From: Caenispirillum salinarum AK4
GTDB taxonomy: Bacteria > Pseudomonadota > Alphaproteobacteria > Rhodospirillales > Rhodospirillaceae
Direction of reading: 5' to 3'
NCBI RefSeq assembly: GCF_000315795.1
Contig: NZ_ANHY01000014.1
Span: forward strand, 79,461 to 143,460
DNA length: 64,000 nucleotides
Part shown: one piece after another, positions 51,009 to 59,945 of the stretch
Numbering within the stretch: position 1 is the first letter of the stretch
How the letters are laid out: each line of letters begins with the position of its first letter
Made by a program: the position numbers and the translations under genes
The notes under the pieces: model-generated
What the model was told of the DNA's origin: nothing
Database searches by the model: none
The model's input: the letters and a program-made list of their open reading frames with translations, nothing else

Positions 51009-52232
51009 ATGTCCGAGACCGTCAAGCTGGGCGTCGTGCCGCTGATCGACTGCGCCATTCCCGTCGTCGCCCACGAGATGGGCTTCGCCGCCGAGGAAGG
51101 GCTGGCCCTGGACCTGGTGCGCGAGGCGTCATGGGCAGCCGTGCGCGACAAGCTGGCGTTCGGACTTCTGGACGCCGCCCATCTGCTGGCGCCGCTGTCG
51201 CTTGCCATGACGGCGGGGCTGGGCGGCACGCCGGCGGTGCCGGTGGTCGCACCCATGGCGCTGGGGCTGGGCGGCAACGGCATCACGGTCTCAACCGCCC
51301 TTTTCGAGCGGATGAAAGAGGCCGCTCCCGAGGTCATGGCCGGACCGCGCGGTCAGTCGGCGCGCGCGCTGGGGAAGGTGATCGAGGCCGACCGGGCAGC
51401 GGGACGTCCGCGCTTGTCCTTCGCCAGCGTCTTCCCGTTCTCCAGCCATACCTACGAGCTGCGCCTGTGGCTGGCCGACGCCGGCATAGACCCCGACCGC
51501 GACGTCAACCTGGGCATCATCGCCCCCGCGCGCATGGCGGAAAGCCTCCACATGGGCTGGATCGACGGCTATTGCGTCGGCGAGCCCTGGAACCTGCGCG
51601 CCGTGCAGCGCGGGGTCGGCGTGGTGGTGGCGGCCAAGGCTGACATCTGGCCCAATGCGCCGGAAAAGGTGCTGGGCGTGCGCGAGGACTGGGCGGCGGA
51701 GCGGCCGGACACGACGGCGGCGCTGGTGCGTGCCCTGGTGCGGGCGGCGCAGTGGGCCGACGCTGCGGAGAACCGTCCGGCACTGGCGGCAATCCTGGCT
51801 GACATGCGCTATGTCGGCGTCTCGCCGAAGATCCTGGAGCCTGCGCTGTCGGGGCGTCCGGTGCTGCGACCGGATGCGCCGGCGGAGGCGCTGGACCGCC
51901 ACATCTTCTATCGCTGGCAGGCGACCTATCCCTGGCCGTCGCGCGCGATATGGCTGCTCGATCGCATGGTCGAGGCCGGCCAGGCCGCCCTGTCCGCCGC
52001 CGATGCGACGGCCCTGGCACGGCGCGTCTTCCGCGACGACCTGTATGCGGCGGCAGTCGAGTCCCTGGGGGTGCCGGTTCCCGAGGCGGACGTGACCGTC
52101 ATCGGGACCCATGACGCGCCGCGCGACGTTCCCGCGCGCGGCGGTGGAACCGTGACCATCGGGCCCGACCTTCAGTTGGGCCGGCGCACGTTCTATCCAT
52201 TCGGACGTGATGCCGCGTCTGAAGCGACCTGA
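51009..52232 (+). CDS. nasS: NasS: cytoplasmic nitrate/nitrite sensor
   Basis: A 407-residue protein of the NrtA/CmpA binding-protein family, but with no signal peptide: it begins MSETVKLGVVPLIDCAIPVV at once. Landmarks include LAFGLLDAAHLLAPLSLAM, FPFSSHTYELRLWLADAGI, GWIDGYCVGEPWN and RDDLYAAAVESLGVPVPE. In NasST systems NasS holds NasT inactive until nitrate or nitrite binds. It directly follows nasT, supporting this role over transport. Confidence 0.92.
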   Translation: MSETVKLGVVPLIDCAIPVVAHEMGFAAEEGLALDLVREASWAAVRDKLAFGLLDAAHLLAPLSLAMTAGLGGTPAVPVVAPMALGLGGNGITVSTALFERMKEAAPEVMAGPRGQSARALGKVIEADRAAGRPRLSFASVFPFSSHTYELRLWLADAGIDPDRDVNLGIIAPARMAESLHMGWIDGYCVGEPWNLRAVQRGVGVVVAAKADIWPNAPEKVLGVREDWAAERPDTTAALVRALVRAAQWADAAENRPALAAILADMRYVGVSPKILEPALSGRPVLRPDAPAEALDRHIFYRWQATYPWPSRAIWLLDRMVEAGQAALSAADATALARRVFRDDLYAAAVESLGVPVPEADVTVIGTHDAPRDVPARGGGTVTIGPDLQLGRRTFYPFGRDAASEAT

Positions 52233-52283
52233 CAGGCCCCGTCCGACCGGGTCCCTGGCGACCGCAGTGGCCCGGCGGCCGAG

Positions 52284-52297
52284 GCCGTCGCGACGGC
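52284..52297. terminator. Short perfect hairpin after nasS
   Basis: GCCGTCG/CGACGGC (52284-52290/52291-52297) is a perfect 14-bp palindrome 51 bp after the nasS stop, followed by GAGCCTTGTT. It is a weak terminator candidate; the rest of the 155-bp gap shows nothing else. Confidence 0.3.
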
Positions 52298-52387
52298 GAG
52301 CCTTGTTCATGATCCCGCCGTTGCGCAACATTCGGCGCCTTGTCGCGTTCGTTTCCTAAAGGCACTCAGAAAAGGGAGTCGACCGAC

Positions 52388-52849
52388 ATGCGTTTTCCCA
52401 TCCTCAGCACTCTGATGGTTTCGGCGATGGCGCTGGGAACGGCGGCGAACGCCCAGGAAGCCCAGACCCAGGACCAGAACCAGGGGATGCAGCAAACCCA
52501 GATGCAGCAGGCCGCGCAGACTCCGCAGATGGATGCGCGAAGCCTGATGGACAAGAAGGTCCTGGGATCGACCGGTGAGGAGCTTGGTCAGGTGGCCGAC
52601 GTGGTGATCGATCCGGACGGCCAGGCTCGCATGGTCGTGGTCAAACTGGATGGTGAGGATCGCGAAGTGTCCTTCAGGCTGGACGAAGTCGACCTGGCCG
52701 TACAGGTTCCCATGACGCAAGACCAGACGGCGGAATTGCGCGACTGGGACGAGGAAGAAATGATCGACGCCGACTGGGGCACCCTGCGGGCGAACGGCGA
52801 TTACTACGCCGGTGGCGCCGGCCCCATGGCGGACGAAACCGCGGAATAA
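52388..52849 (+). CDS. Exported PRC-barrel domain protein
   Basis: A 153-residue protein. Signal peptide about 1-22 (ending AANAQE), then a stretch very rich in Q and M (about 25-50), then a PRC-barrel (about 52-115; KKVLGSTGEELGQVADVVIDPDGQARMVV) and a short acidic tail. Such exported PRC-barrel proteins are common in alphaproteobacteria with no fixed function. ATG 52388 has GGGAG upstream and removes 16 unlikely residues of the longer frame. It stands alone, followed by a strong hairpin. Confidence 0.82.
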   Translation: MRFPILSTLMVSAMALGTAANAQEAQTQDQNQGMQQTQMQQAAQTPQMDARSLMDKKVLGSTGEELGQVADVVIDPDGQARMVVVKLDGEDREVSFRLDEVDLAVQVPMTQDQTAELRDWDEEEMIDADWGTLRANGDYYAGGAGPMADETAE

Positions 52850-52886
52850 GGCCGCCCGGTCGTCCAGAACATTCGTGTTTTGGCAG

Positions 52887-52921
52887 GCGACACCCCCGTT
52901 CCCCTGGAGCGGGGGTGTCGC
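52887..52921. terminator. Bidirectional-looking terminator between convergent genes
   Basis: GCGACACCCCCG (52887-52898) and CGGGGGTGTCGC (52910-52921) form a perfect 12-bp stem with an 11-nt loop, 38 bp after the PRC-barrel stop and just beyond the stop of the leftward exonuclease gene (52928). The T content on the flanks is low. Confidence 0.7.
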
Positions 52922-52927
52922 GTTGCG

Positions 52928-55021
52928 TCAGGTGGTGTTGAGGTCCTTCAACAGCCGCCCGTGACGGCGCACCTCCGTCAGGACGTCCCCGAAGGTTTCC
53001 AGTCCCCGCGCTTTCAGCATCGACACGATCTTGAGGAAGGCGTCGGCCGTGGCAATCGTGTCGCCGATGGCCGTATGGCGCGCCTCCTCGGGGATGGTGA
53101 TGCCAAGCCGTGCGGTCAAGGCATCCAGGGAATGCTGCTCCAGCTGTCCGAAAACGACGGCCGACAGAAGCACCGTATCCAGGACCGGATGGTCGAAGCT
53201 GGCGCCGATGTCTTCCTCGTGGCGGCGCAGGAACTCCATGTCGAAGGGGGCGTTGTGGGCGATCAGGACCGCGCCGCGTGCGAACTCGTGGAACCGCCGT
53301 CCTGCCTCGGCAATGGTGGGCGCGCCCTCGACCATGGCTTCGGTGATGCCGTGAACGTCGGTCGAGGTCGGCGGAATGGACCGCTGGGGATCGACAAGGG
53401 TATCGAACACCTCGCCGCGCACGCGGCGGCCGTTGACGATGCGGACCGCGGCGATCTGCACGATCTCGTCGGTGGAGGGCGTGAGGCCCGTGGTTTCCGT
53501 GTCGAACACCACGTAGGTCAGGTCCTCCAGCCGGCTTTCCAGGACGTCGGCGTTGCGCTCCTTGGACAGCAGCTCGAAGTCGTAGACCACTTCCCGCTCG
53601 ATCGGCGGCGGCCGGTGGGTGGTGTGGCGTGCGAAAGGAATGGGCAGGCGCACGACCGAAATATTGCCCGGACGGGTCTCGGTCCACGTTTCCGTGGCGT
53701 GGGCATTGAGAACGGAGCGCGCGGTGAGGTTGGGAAGTTCCTCATCCATGCGCTCGGTCAGCCAGCTGTCCAGTTCCCCCACGGGCAGCGGCGCCCCTTC
53801 CCACACCAGGTCGATGGTCGCGCCGGGGCCCTTGTCCTCGGACAGCACCAGCCGGAACGCATTTCCCCGCCCGGACTGCGCCAGCCGGTTGCCGAGCCAC
53901 CGGAACAACGTCGCCAGTTCGAACCCGTCGCAGGTCAGCATCAACTCGGGGCCCTCGGTCGTCACCCGCAGGCCCTGCGCATTGAACTGTGCGCTGATGA
54001 CGTCGAACAGGTCCGGCGAGCGGATTTCCGTCTTCGGATGCCAGTCGGCCCGGCCTTCGTCATAGCGGGCGCCCAGGTCGACGATCGCCGCGCTCAGGGC
54101 CTTCACCTCCGAGCCGACGGCCGCCAGCAGGTCCGGCGACTGCGCCATGTCCGGGCTCTCGGCGATCACCTCGATGGCGACCTGCAGGTTGGCTGCGGGG
54201 CGCCGCACGCGATCGAAAACCTCGGCCAGCAGCGCCTCGCGCGTGGCGTGGGTCGCCAGGTCGGCGGTCACGTCGCGCAGGGTCAGCACGAAACCGGGCC
54301 GGCGGGTGTTGTCCGTGCGCCGCAGCATGCGCATCCGGCCGAGAAGCATCCGGCCGCTGCCCGTGGTGGCGCACACCAGATCCGAAGCGGCTTCGGGGTC
54401 GTTCAGGTCGCTCAGGCGCCCGTAGGCATAGCGCACCGGACCTTCGCGCACATAGTCGAGCAGGCTGCGGCCCAGACCCGCCGCCGCCCCGGCCTCGAGA
54501 ATGTGAACCGCCTGACCATTGTAGAAGACCAGTTCGTAGTCGGCCGTGCAGATCAAGACGGCCACCGGCACATCGGCGAGAAGCTTTTCCAGCCACGCCT
54601 TTTCCGCCGACAGGCGGGACGTTTCGCGCGCCACGGATTCGGCAAGAGCGGACCGGGTTTCGGCCAGCGACTGCGTGATCGCGGCCGCCGCCGGTGCCAG
54701 ATCGCCCAGGTATTTGGCGTGTTCGCGCTCGGCCCGGATCTCCTCGCACACGTCGGTGTGGGCACGGGTGCGGATCGCGTTGGCAAGGCTGTCGATCGCC
54801 CGCGCGACGTGGGCGTCGAACAGGTACCAGATGCCCGTCACCAGGAACAGGATCAGAATGCCGCTGAGAATGGCGGCCTGGAGCATGGCGCCGTCCAGGC
54901 CCGGCAGGTCGCTGCGGGACAGCACCACCGCACCGCCCAGCGCCACGGCGCCAATGGACCCCACCGCGAGAAAAATGAAAAAAAGAAGGATGCGAAGGCG
55001 AAGGCTGAGGGTTTCAAGCAT
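52928..55021 (-). CDS. Membrane PAS/kinase-like protein fused to a DEDDh 3'-5' exonuclease
   Basis: A 697-residue protein of unusual design. Two membrane helices (about 10-32 and 44-64) are followed by a HAMP-like segment, a PAS-like domain (about 130-240; VPVAVLICTADYELVFYNGQAVHILEAG), then a kinase-like region. Where a histidine kinase has its phospho-histidine, this has VRRPAANLQVAIEVI, and the ATPase-like part lacks clear N/G boxes. The C-terminal ~180 residues are a DnaQ-type nuclease with all catalytic motifs: FDTETTGL, HNAPFD and H-T-A-I-G-D. It overlaps the CheY-like gene by 8 bp. Homologues probably occur beside acetate symporters; substrate and purpose are unknown. Confidence 0.85.
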   Translation of the reverse strand: MLETLSLRLRILLFFIFLAVGSIGAVALGGAVVLSRSDLPGLDGAMLQAAILSGILILFLVTGIWYLFDAHVARAIDSLANAIRTRAHTDVCEEIRAEREHAKYLGDLAPAAAAITQSLAETRSALAESVARETSRLSAEKAWLEKLLADVPVAVLICTADYELVFYNGQAVHILEAGAAAGLGRSLLDYVREGPVRYAYGRLSDLNDPEAASDLVCATTGSGRMLLGRMRMLRRTDNTRRPGFVLTLRDVTADLATHATREALLAEVFDRVRRPAANLQVAIEVIAESPDMAQSPDLLAAVGSEVKALSAAIVDLGARYDEGRADWHPKTEIRSPDLFDVISAQFNAQGLRVTTEGPELMLTCDGFELATLFRWLGNRLAQSGRGNAFRLVLSEDKGPGATIDLVWEGAPLPVGELDSWLTERMDEELPNLTARSVLNAHATETWTETRPGNISVVRLPIPFARHTTHRPPPIEREVVYDFELLSKERNADVLESRLEDLTYVVFDTETTGLTPSTDEIVQIAAVRIVNGRRVRGEVFDTLVDPQRSIPPTSTDVHGITEAMVEGAPTIAEAGRRFHEFARGAVLIAHNAPFDMEFLRRHEEDIGASFDHPVLDTVLLSAVVFGQLEQHSLDALTARLGITIPEEARHTAIGDTIATADAFLKIVSMLKARGLETFGDVLTEVRRHGRLLKDLNTT

Positions 55022-55439
55022 CGGCGTCGCCCTCCGGCGGACGGGCGCCGCCGGGCGGAGCGTCCAGCAGCCTGCGCAGTTCCTTGCGCAATTGGTCCAG
55101 GTCGAAGGGTTTCGAAATGAAGCCGTCGGCGCCAAGGGCCATGCCCTTGCGCCATTCCGCGGCCGATCCGCGTGCCGTCATCATCAGGATGCGGACCCCC
55201 GCACACTCCGGGTCCGCACGCACGGTCTGGCAGATGTCGTATCCCGAGACGCCGGGCAGCATCACGTCCAGCAGTACCAGATCGGGCTTGCTCTCGCGGA
55301 TGACGTCTACCGCGCCCGTCCCGGTTTCCAGGCGTTTGTGGTTATATCCTTCGCGGGTCAGAAGAAAATTCAGGGCAATGGCAATGTTGTCCTCATCCTC
55401 GACCACCAGGATGTCAACTTTCTTCGCTGGGTCCTCCAT
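55014..55439 (-). CDS. Single-domain CheY-like response regulator
   Basis: A 141-residue receiver without output domain. All key residues are present: acidic pair in VVEDED, phosphoacceptor D in LVLLDVMLPGVSG, Thr in MMTAR, Lys in ISKPFD. A proline/glycine-rich tail follows. It lies between a small membrane-protein gene (26-bp overlap) and the kinase-like/exonuclease gene (8-bp overlap), so they are translationally linked. Since that partner lacks a recognisable phospho-histidine, the phosphodonor must be found elsewhere in the genome. Confidence 0.9.
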   Translation of the reverse strand: MEDPAKKVDILVVEDEDNIAIALNFLLTREGYNHKRLETGTGAVDVIRESKPDLVLLDVMLPGVSGYDICQTVRADPECAGVRILMMTARGSAAEWRKGMALGADGFISKPFDLDQLRKELRRLLDAPPGGARPPEGDADA

Positions 55440-55962
55440 GCGTTCCTCCTCGGCACGCAGCGATCAAAACCGGGTCCTGAGGCGACAGTTGGTACCACTC
55501 AGCGGTCAGAGGGATGCCGTCGTCATCAAGCTTCGTTCCTTCCGTCAGGTCGGCCCGCCGCGCGCCGGCGCAGTCGAACAGCGACTTGAATCCGAAGGCC
55601 AGCGCCCAGCGCTCCTGCAGGATGATGCCCGTCAGGACAAGATCAGGGTCGGCCTGGTTGGTTTTGCGGATTCGGTTGTCCACCACCATGAGGCGGGTGG
55701 TCAGCGGCACGGCATAGGTCCACGGGCGATACCAGCTGCGGTCTTCATTCTTGCTGACCACGACCATCTCCTCGGGCAGTCCCGCCTCGAACCGGTCGGC
55801 CCAGGAGTATTCCAGGTAGATCACCATGGCCAGCATCGCGGCCGCGGTACAGCCCGGCACCAGCCAGGCTGGCAGTCGCCGCGCGGTCAACTTGCGCAGG
55901 ATCAGGGCAGTGCCGGCACCGCCGAACCCCGCCATGATGACCGCCAGAAATTCGATAAGCAT
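55414..55962 (-). CDS. Small membrane-anchored protein of unknown function
   Basis: A 182-residue protein with two N-terminal hydrophobic helices (about 4-22 and 32-49) and a soluble remainder containing YSWADRFEAGLPEEMVVVS and RSWYRPWTYAVPLTTRLMVVD. I do not recognise the family. The start at 55962 (MLIEFLAVIMAGFGG) is preferred over the longer frame. It sits between the cNMP/CBS/DUF294 gene (16-bp gap) and the response regulator (26-bp overlap), and so is a regular member of the symporter cluster. Confidence 0.75.
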   Translation of the reverse strand: MLIEFLAVIMAGFGGAGTALILRKLTARRLPAWLVPGCTAAAMLAMVIYLEYSWADRFEAGLPEEMVVVSKNEDRSWYRPWTYAVPLTTRLMVVDNRIRKTNQADPDLVLTGIILQERWALAFGFKSLFDCAGARRADLTEGTKLDDDGIPLTAEWYQLSPQDPVLIAACRGGTHGGPSEES

Positions 55963-55978
55963 GTACGTGTTTTTCCTG

Positions 55979-57811
55979 TTAACCGAGCGTGCCGGCGATT
56001 CTGCCGACCGCATTTTGCATGGTGCGGACCACGACGAAGGCGTCGCGCAGGTGGGACCGTTCGAAATCCGACAGATCGGCGGGAGCCAGGAAGTTGTCCG
56101 GCTTGCGCCCCATGCGTACCTGGTTGGCCTGGTTCTTGAGCCGCAGATCGGCGATCAGGTCGAACGCCTCGATCAGGTCCCGCGCCCCGGACGCCGAGAC
56201 GACGCCCTGCTCCTCGGCGGCCAGAAGGCGCGCCCGCGTGTTGGCCGCGGGAATCCGCCCGCGCAGGGCGTAGACGCGCGCGAGGTCGATCACCGGGACG
56301 ACGCCGCTGAGCTTCACGTCGACGTGGTTCTTGTGTTCTCGCGACCGGATGGTGGCAAGGCCGCCGAAAAGGCCCAGCGGAGGCGTGTGCTTGATCGAGT
56401 TGGAGATCATGTGGGCGACGAAGATGGAGTTCTTCGACGCGGACTCCAGCGTCTCTTCCTGAAGGGTCTCGAAAAGGCTCGCCTTCCCGCCAATCGGGCG
56501 CAGGTCGAACATGACCGACGCCAGCATCTGCGCCTCGGGCGAGGGCGTGTTGATCCAGCCCTGGAAGTAGCGCCGCCACACCTTGAGCGGCTGGCACCAG
56601 CGCGGGTTGGAGGCCATCATGTCGCCGGGGCAGTAATAGTACCCGGCCGCGTTCAGCCCGTCGCAGACAAAGCGCGCCAGCTCGGTGAAGTAGGCCATGT
56701 CATCGGGGGACGCGCTGTCGTCGATGATGATGCAGTTGTCCTGATCGCTGAGGCCCGTCTGCTCCTGGCGCCCCTGGCTGCCGCAGGCCGCCCAGACGAA
56801 GGGAACGGGCGCCGGACCGAACTTCTCCTCGGCCAGCTTCAGCAGGCGCCGCGTCGCGGCGTCGGCGATGTCGGTGATCAGCCGCGTGACCACGTCATGG
56901 GCGTTGTGAGCCCCGACCAGATGCGCCAGAAGCTGCGGGATGCGCTCGGTCACCTCGGCAAGGTCGGTGAAGCTGCCGGCCATCGCCGCATCGCGCACCA
57001 GATGCGCCGAACTGGTGGCCTGATACCGCGTCACGTCGGTCTGGGTGATCATGCCCAGCAGCTTGCCGTCGCGCACCACCGGCAAATGCCCGACGCGGTT
57101 TTCCAGCATCATGTTCAGGATGTCGGACCCCAGTGACTGGGGCGACAGCGTCAGCGGGTCGGGCGTCATGATGTCGGCCAGGGGCGTGTCGGCGGACCGC
57201 CCTTCGGCAAGCACGCGGCCGGAGAGGTCGCGGGTGGTGACGATGCCGACCAGTTTTTCCCCCTCGACCACCGGCAGGCTGGAAATGCGGTTTTCCCGCA
57301 TCAGCCGCGCCGCGTCCTGGGCACTTGTCTGCGGCGCGGCGCTGAGGAGTTTGCTGACCATCAGGTCGGTCACCTTCAGCGTCGCCAGATCGGTCTGGCG
57401 TCCCACCCTGGCGCTGGACCCGCCGCCCCGGCTGAAGAAGCGGTCGAAGGCCGAATGCGCGTCGATCAGGCGGTGCAGCTCGCGCCCCGGCAGGCAGAGC
57501 AGCACGGCGTCCGAGGCGGCCGTGGCCGTGGTCATGACGCGGCCGTCGCGCAAAAAACCGCGGACCCCGAAGAAATCGCGAGGGTTGAGCAGCGAAACCA
57601 GCGCGCCGTTGGCATCGGTTCGCTCGACGCTGCCGGATTGCACCAGCCAGACCGAGGCGATGGGTTCCCCTTCGGCATGGATGACTGTGCCCTTGGGCAC
57701 GTCCCTGCGGCTGAAGGAGCCGGCCACGCGGGCCAGCTCGTCCAGCGGCAGCGAATTGAACGGCGGAACGGTTTGCAGGAACTCCCGTACCTGTTGGGTG
57801 TCTTGCGTCAT
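55979..57811 (-). CDS. cNMP-binding/CBS/DUF294 putative nucleotidyltransferase
   Basis: A 610-residue signalling protein. Order: cyclic-nucleotide-binding-like domain (about 15-125), two CBS motifs (about 150-265; VTDLMVSKLLSAAPQTSAQDAARLM and LADIMTPDPLTLSPQSLGSDI), a DUF294 nucleotidyltransferase-like domain with CGSQGRQEQTGLSDQDN (GlnE-type G-S-x-x-R-x-E-x-x-x-x-x-D-x-D), and the DUF294 C-terminal region. This family is typically encoded next to SSS/acetate symporters and is thought to adjust them in response to nucleotides or energy state; that role is inferred. Confidence 0.9.
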   Translation of the reverse strand: MTQDTQQVREFLQTVPPFNSLPLDELARVAGSFSRRDVPKGTVIHAEGEPIASVWLVQSGSVERTDANGALVSLLNPRDFFGVRGFLRDGRVMTTATAASDAVLLCLPGRELHRLIDAHSAFDRFFSRGGGSSARVGRQTDLATLKVTDLMVSKLLSAAPQTSAQDAARLMRENRISSLPVVEGEKLVGIVTTRDLSGRVLAEGRSADTPLADIMTPDPLTLSPQSLGSDILNMMLENRVGHLPVVRDGKLLGMITQTDVTRYQATSSAHLVRDAAMAGSFTDLAEVTERIPQLLAHLVGAHNAHDVVTRLITDIADAATRRLLKLAEEKFGPAPVPFVWAACGSQGRQEQTGLSDQDNCIIIDDSASPDDMAYFTELARFVCDGLNAAGYYYCPGDMMASNPRWCQPLKVWRRYFQGWINTPSPEAQMLASVMFDLRPIGGKASLFETLQEETLESASKNSIFVAHMISNSIKHTPPLGLFGGLATIRSREHKNHVDVKLSGVVPVIDLARVYALRGRIPAANTRARLLAAEEQGVVSASGARDLIEAFDLIADLRLKNQANQVRMGRKPDNFLAPADLSDFERSHLRDAFVVVRTMQNAVGRIAGTLG

Positions 57812-57858
57812 GTCGCCTGCCCGTCCTGCTGTCCTGTGTACATCGTCTGGATGTAGGG

Positions 57859-57889
57859 CGGCCTGCCCCCGTTAGAAGAGGGCAGGCCG
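57859..57889 (-). terminator. Hairpin between the symporter and DUF294 genes
   Basis: CGGCCTGCCC (57859-57868) and GGGCAGGCCG (57880-57889) make a perfect 10-bp stem in the 98-bp gap downstream of the symporter gene. No T run follows on the minus strand. It may reduce read-through so that the symporter mRNA exceeds that of the regulatory genes. Confidence 0.55.
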
Positions 57890-57909
57890 TAGCATTTACG
57901 TCGACTGGA

Positions 57910-59676
57910 TCAGTGGTCCGACGCCGCACCCGCGCCCTTGGGCACGCGGATGGATTCCACCAGCTCCTGAATTTCGGCAGGGGCTTCCTGCGTCATCTTC
58001 AGGGTGATGTAGGCGGCGATGAAGTTCAGGACCGCACCCACGGCGCCGAAGCTCAGCGGGGAGATGCCGAACAGCCAGTTGTCAGGCGTGTTGGCCAGCA
58101 TGTTGGTGTCCGGGATGAAGAACCAGCCCAGGTAGGTGAAGATGTAGAGCAGGGTCGAGCCGAGGCCGACGACCATGCCCACGATCGCACCCGTGGAGTT
58201 CATCGTCTTGGAGAAGATGCCCATCATGATGGCCGGGAACAGCGACGATGCCGCCAGACCGAACGCCAGGGCCACCACCTGTGCCGCGAAGCCCGGCGGG
58301 TTGAGGCCCAGCCACGTCGCAAACGCGATGGCGAAGGCCATGGATATGCGGGCGGCCAGAAGTTCGGACTTTTCAGAGATGTTCGGCGTAAAGGTCCGCT
58401 TGAGCAGGTCGTGACTGATGGCCGAGGAAATGGCCAGCAGCAGACCCGCCGCCGTGGACAGCGCCGCGGCCAGGCCGCCGGCGGCGATCAGGCCGATCAC
58501 CCAGCCCGGAAGCTGCGCGATTTCGGGGTTGGCGAGCACCAGGATGTCACGGTTGAAGGTGACCATCTCGTTGCCTTCCCAGCCGCGCTCGGCGGCGAAG
58601 GCGGGCGGATTTTCGCTGTTGTAGTACTGGATCAGGCCGTCGTTGTTCTTGTCCTCGAACGCCAGCAGGCCGGTTTCTTCCCAGGTGCGCATCCAGTCGG
58701 GACGCTCGTCGTAGGAGATCGGCTGCTCCTGAACGCCCTCGGGGTAGATGGTGGTGATGATGTTCAGGCGGGCCATGGCGCCCACGGCCGGGGCAACGGT
58801 GTACAGCAGGGCGATGAACACCAGCGCCCAGCCGGCCGAGGTGCGGGCGTCAGCCACGCGCGGCACGGTGAAGAAGCGGATGATGACGTGCGGCAGGCCG
58901 GCCGTGCCGATCATCAGCGACAGGGTGAACAGCACCATGTTGAAGGTCGACCCGTGATGGCCGGTGTAGTCCTGGAAGCCCAGTTCCACCAGCACTTCGT
59001 TCAGGGTCTTCAGCAGCGGTTCGCCGGACCCGACGTGGTCGGACCACAGGCCGAGCTGCGGCAGCGGGTTGCCCGTCAGCTGCATCGAGATGAACACCGC
59101 CGGAATGGTGTAGGCGATGATCAGCACGACGTACTGGGCGAGCTGGGTGTAGGTGATGCCCTTCATGCCGCCGAGCACGGCGTAGACGAACACGACCGCC
59201 GCGGCGATCAGCAGGCCCGTGGTGTTGTCCACTTCCAGGAAGCGCGAGAACGCGACGCCCGCGCCGGTCATCTGGCCGATCACGTAGGTGATGGACATGA
59301 CCAGCAGGGACACCACCGCCATCAGGCGGGCGGTGCGGCTGTAGAAGCGGTCACCGATGAAGTCGGGCACGGTGAAGCGGCCGAACTTGCGCAGGTAGGG
59401 GGCCAGCAGCATGGCCAGCAGCACGTAGCCGCCCGTCCAGCCCATCAGGAAGGTGGAGTTGCCGTAGCCGACGAAGGCGATCAGGCCCGCCATGGAGATG
59501 AACGAGGCCGCCGACATCCAGTCGGCCGCCGTGGCCGCGCCGTTGACGACGGGGTTGACGCCACGCGAGGCGGCGTAGAAGTCCGAAGTCGATCCGGCCT
59601 TGGCCCAGATCGCGATCCCGATGTAGAGGGCGAACGACGCGCCCACGAAAATCAGGTTAAGTACAAATTGATCCAT
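57910..59676 (-). CDS. Sodium:solute symporter, acetate/short-carboxylate type (ActP-like)
   Basis: A 588-residue SSS-family transporter with about 13 membrane helices. Landmarks: YIGIAIWAKAGSTSDFYAAS, GAATAADWMSAASFISMAGL, TVPDFIGDRFYSRTARLMAV, GGMKGITYTQLAQYVVLIIAY and ALSTAAGLLLAISSAISHDL. A hydrophilic insert (about 330-385) is typical of the subgroup that pairs with DUF4212 proteins. Substrate is probably acetate or a similar carboxylate, on family grounds. It follows the DUF4212 gene by 14 bp. Confidence 0.9.
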   Translation of the reverse strand: MDQFVLNLIFVGASFALYIGIAIWAKAGSTSDFYAASRGVNPVVNGAATAADWMSAASFISMAGLIAFVGYGNSTFLMGWTGGYVLLAMLLAPYLRKFGRFTVPDFIGDRFYSRTARLMAVVSLLVMSITYVIGQMTGAGVAFSRFLEVDNTTGLLIAAAVVFVYAVLGGMKGITYTQLAQYVVLIIAYTIPAVFISMQLTGNPLPQLGLWSDHVGSGEPLLKTLNEVLVELGFQDYTGHHGSTFNMVLFTLSLMIGTAGLPHVIIRFFTVPRVADARTSAGWALVFIALLYTVAPAVGAMARLNIITTIYPEGVQEQPISYDERPDWMRTWEETGLLAFEDKNNDGLIQYYNSENPPAFAAERGWEGNEMVTFNRDILVLANPEIAQLPGWVIGLIAAGGLAAALSTAAGLLLAISSAISHDLLKRTFTPNISEKSELLAARISMAFAIAFATWLGLNPPGFAAQVVALAFGLAASSLFPAIMMGIFSKTMNSTGAIVGMVVGLGSTLLYIFTYLGWFFIPDTNMLANTPDNWLFGISPLSFGAVGAVLNFIAAYITLKMTQEAPAEIQELVESIRVPKGAGAASDH

Positions 59677-59690
59677 TGGTCAGGCACCCC

Positions 59691-59945
59691 TCATTCGTCG
59701 ACGTCGAACTTGCGGTCAAGCTTGTTCATGTACCAGCGGTAATAGAAAATCAGCGCGATGAAGGTCAGGATCGAGCCTTGCTGCGCGAACCAGAACCCAA
59801 GATCGGTACCGCCGATGGGGATGCCCGAAATCAGCGGGCGAAGAACGATGCCGAACCCGAAAGACACCAGTGCCCAAATCGCCATGCAAATGGAGATTAT
59901 GCGCACGTTCGCTTTCCAGTAAGCGGCAGCCGATGTGTCTGACAT
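59691..59945 (-). CDS. DUF4212 small symporter subunit
   Basis: An 84-residue protein with two membrane helices (about 14-33 and 52-69) and the conserved AAYWKANVRIISICMAIWALVS start and FWFAQQGSILTFI, YRWYMNKLDRKFDVDE end of DUF4212. It is the usual small partner of this SSS symporter subgroup and the first gene of the leftward cluster. Confidence 0.9.
   Translation of the reverse strand: MSDTSAAAYWKANVRIISICMAIWALVSFGFGIVLRPLISGIPIGGTDLGFWFAQQGSILTFIALIFYYRWYMNKLDRKFDVDE

Noticed and set aside
51009..52232. NasS read as a periplasmic nitrate-binding protein of an ABC transporter
   Set aside because: No signal peptide and no NrtB/NrtC-type genes nearby; position behind nasT fits the sensor role.
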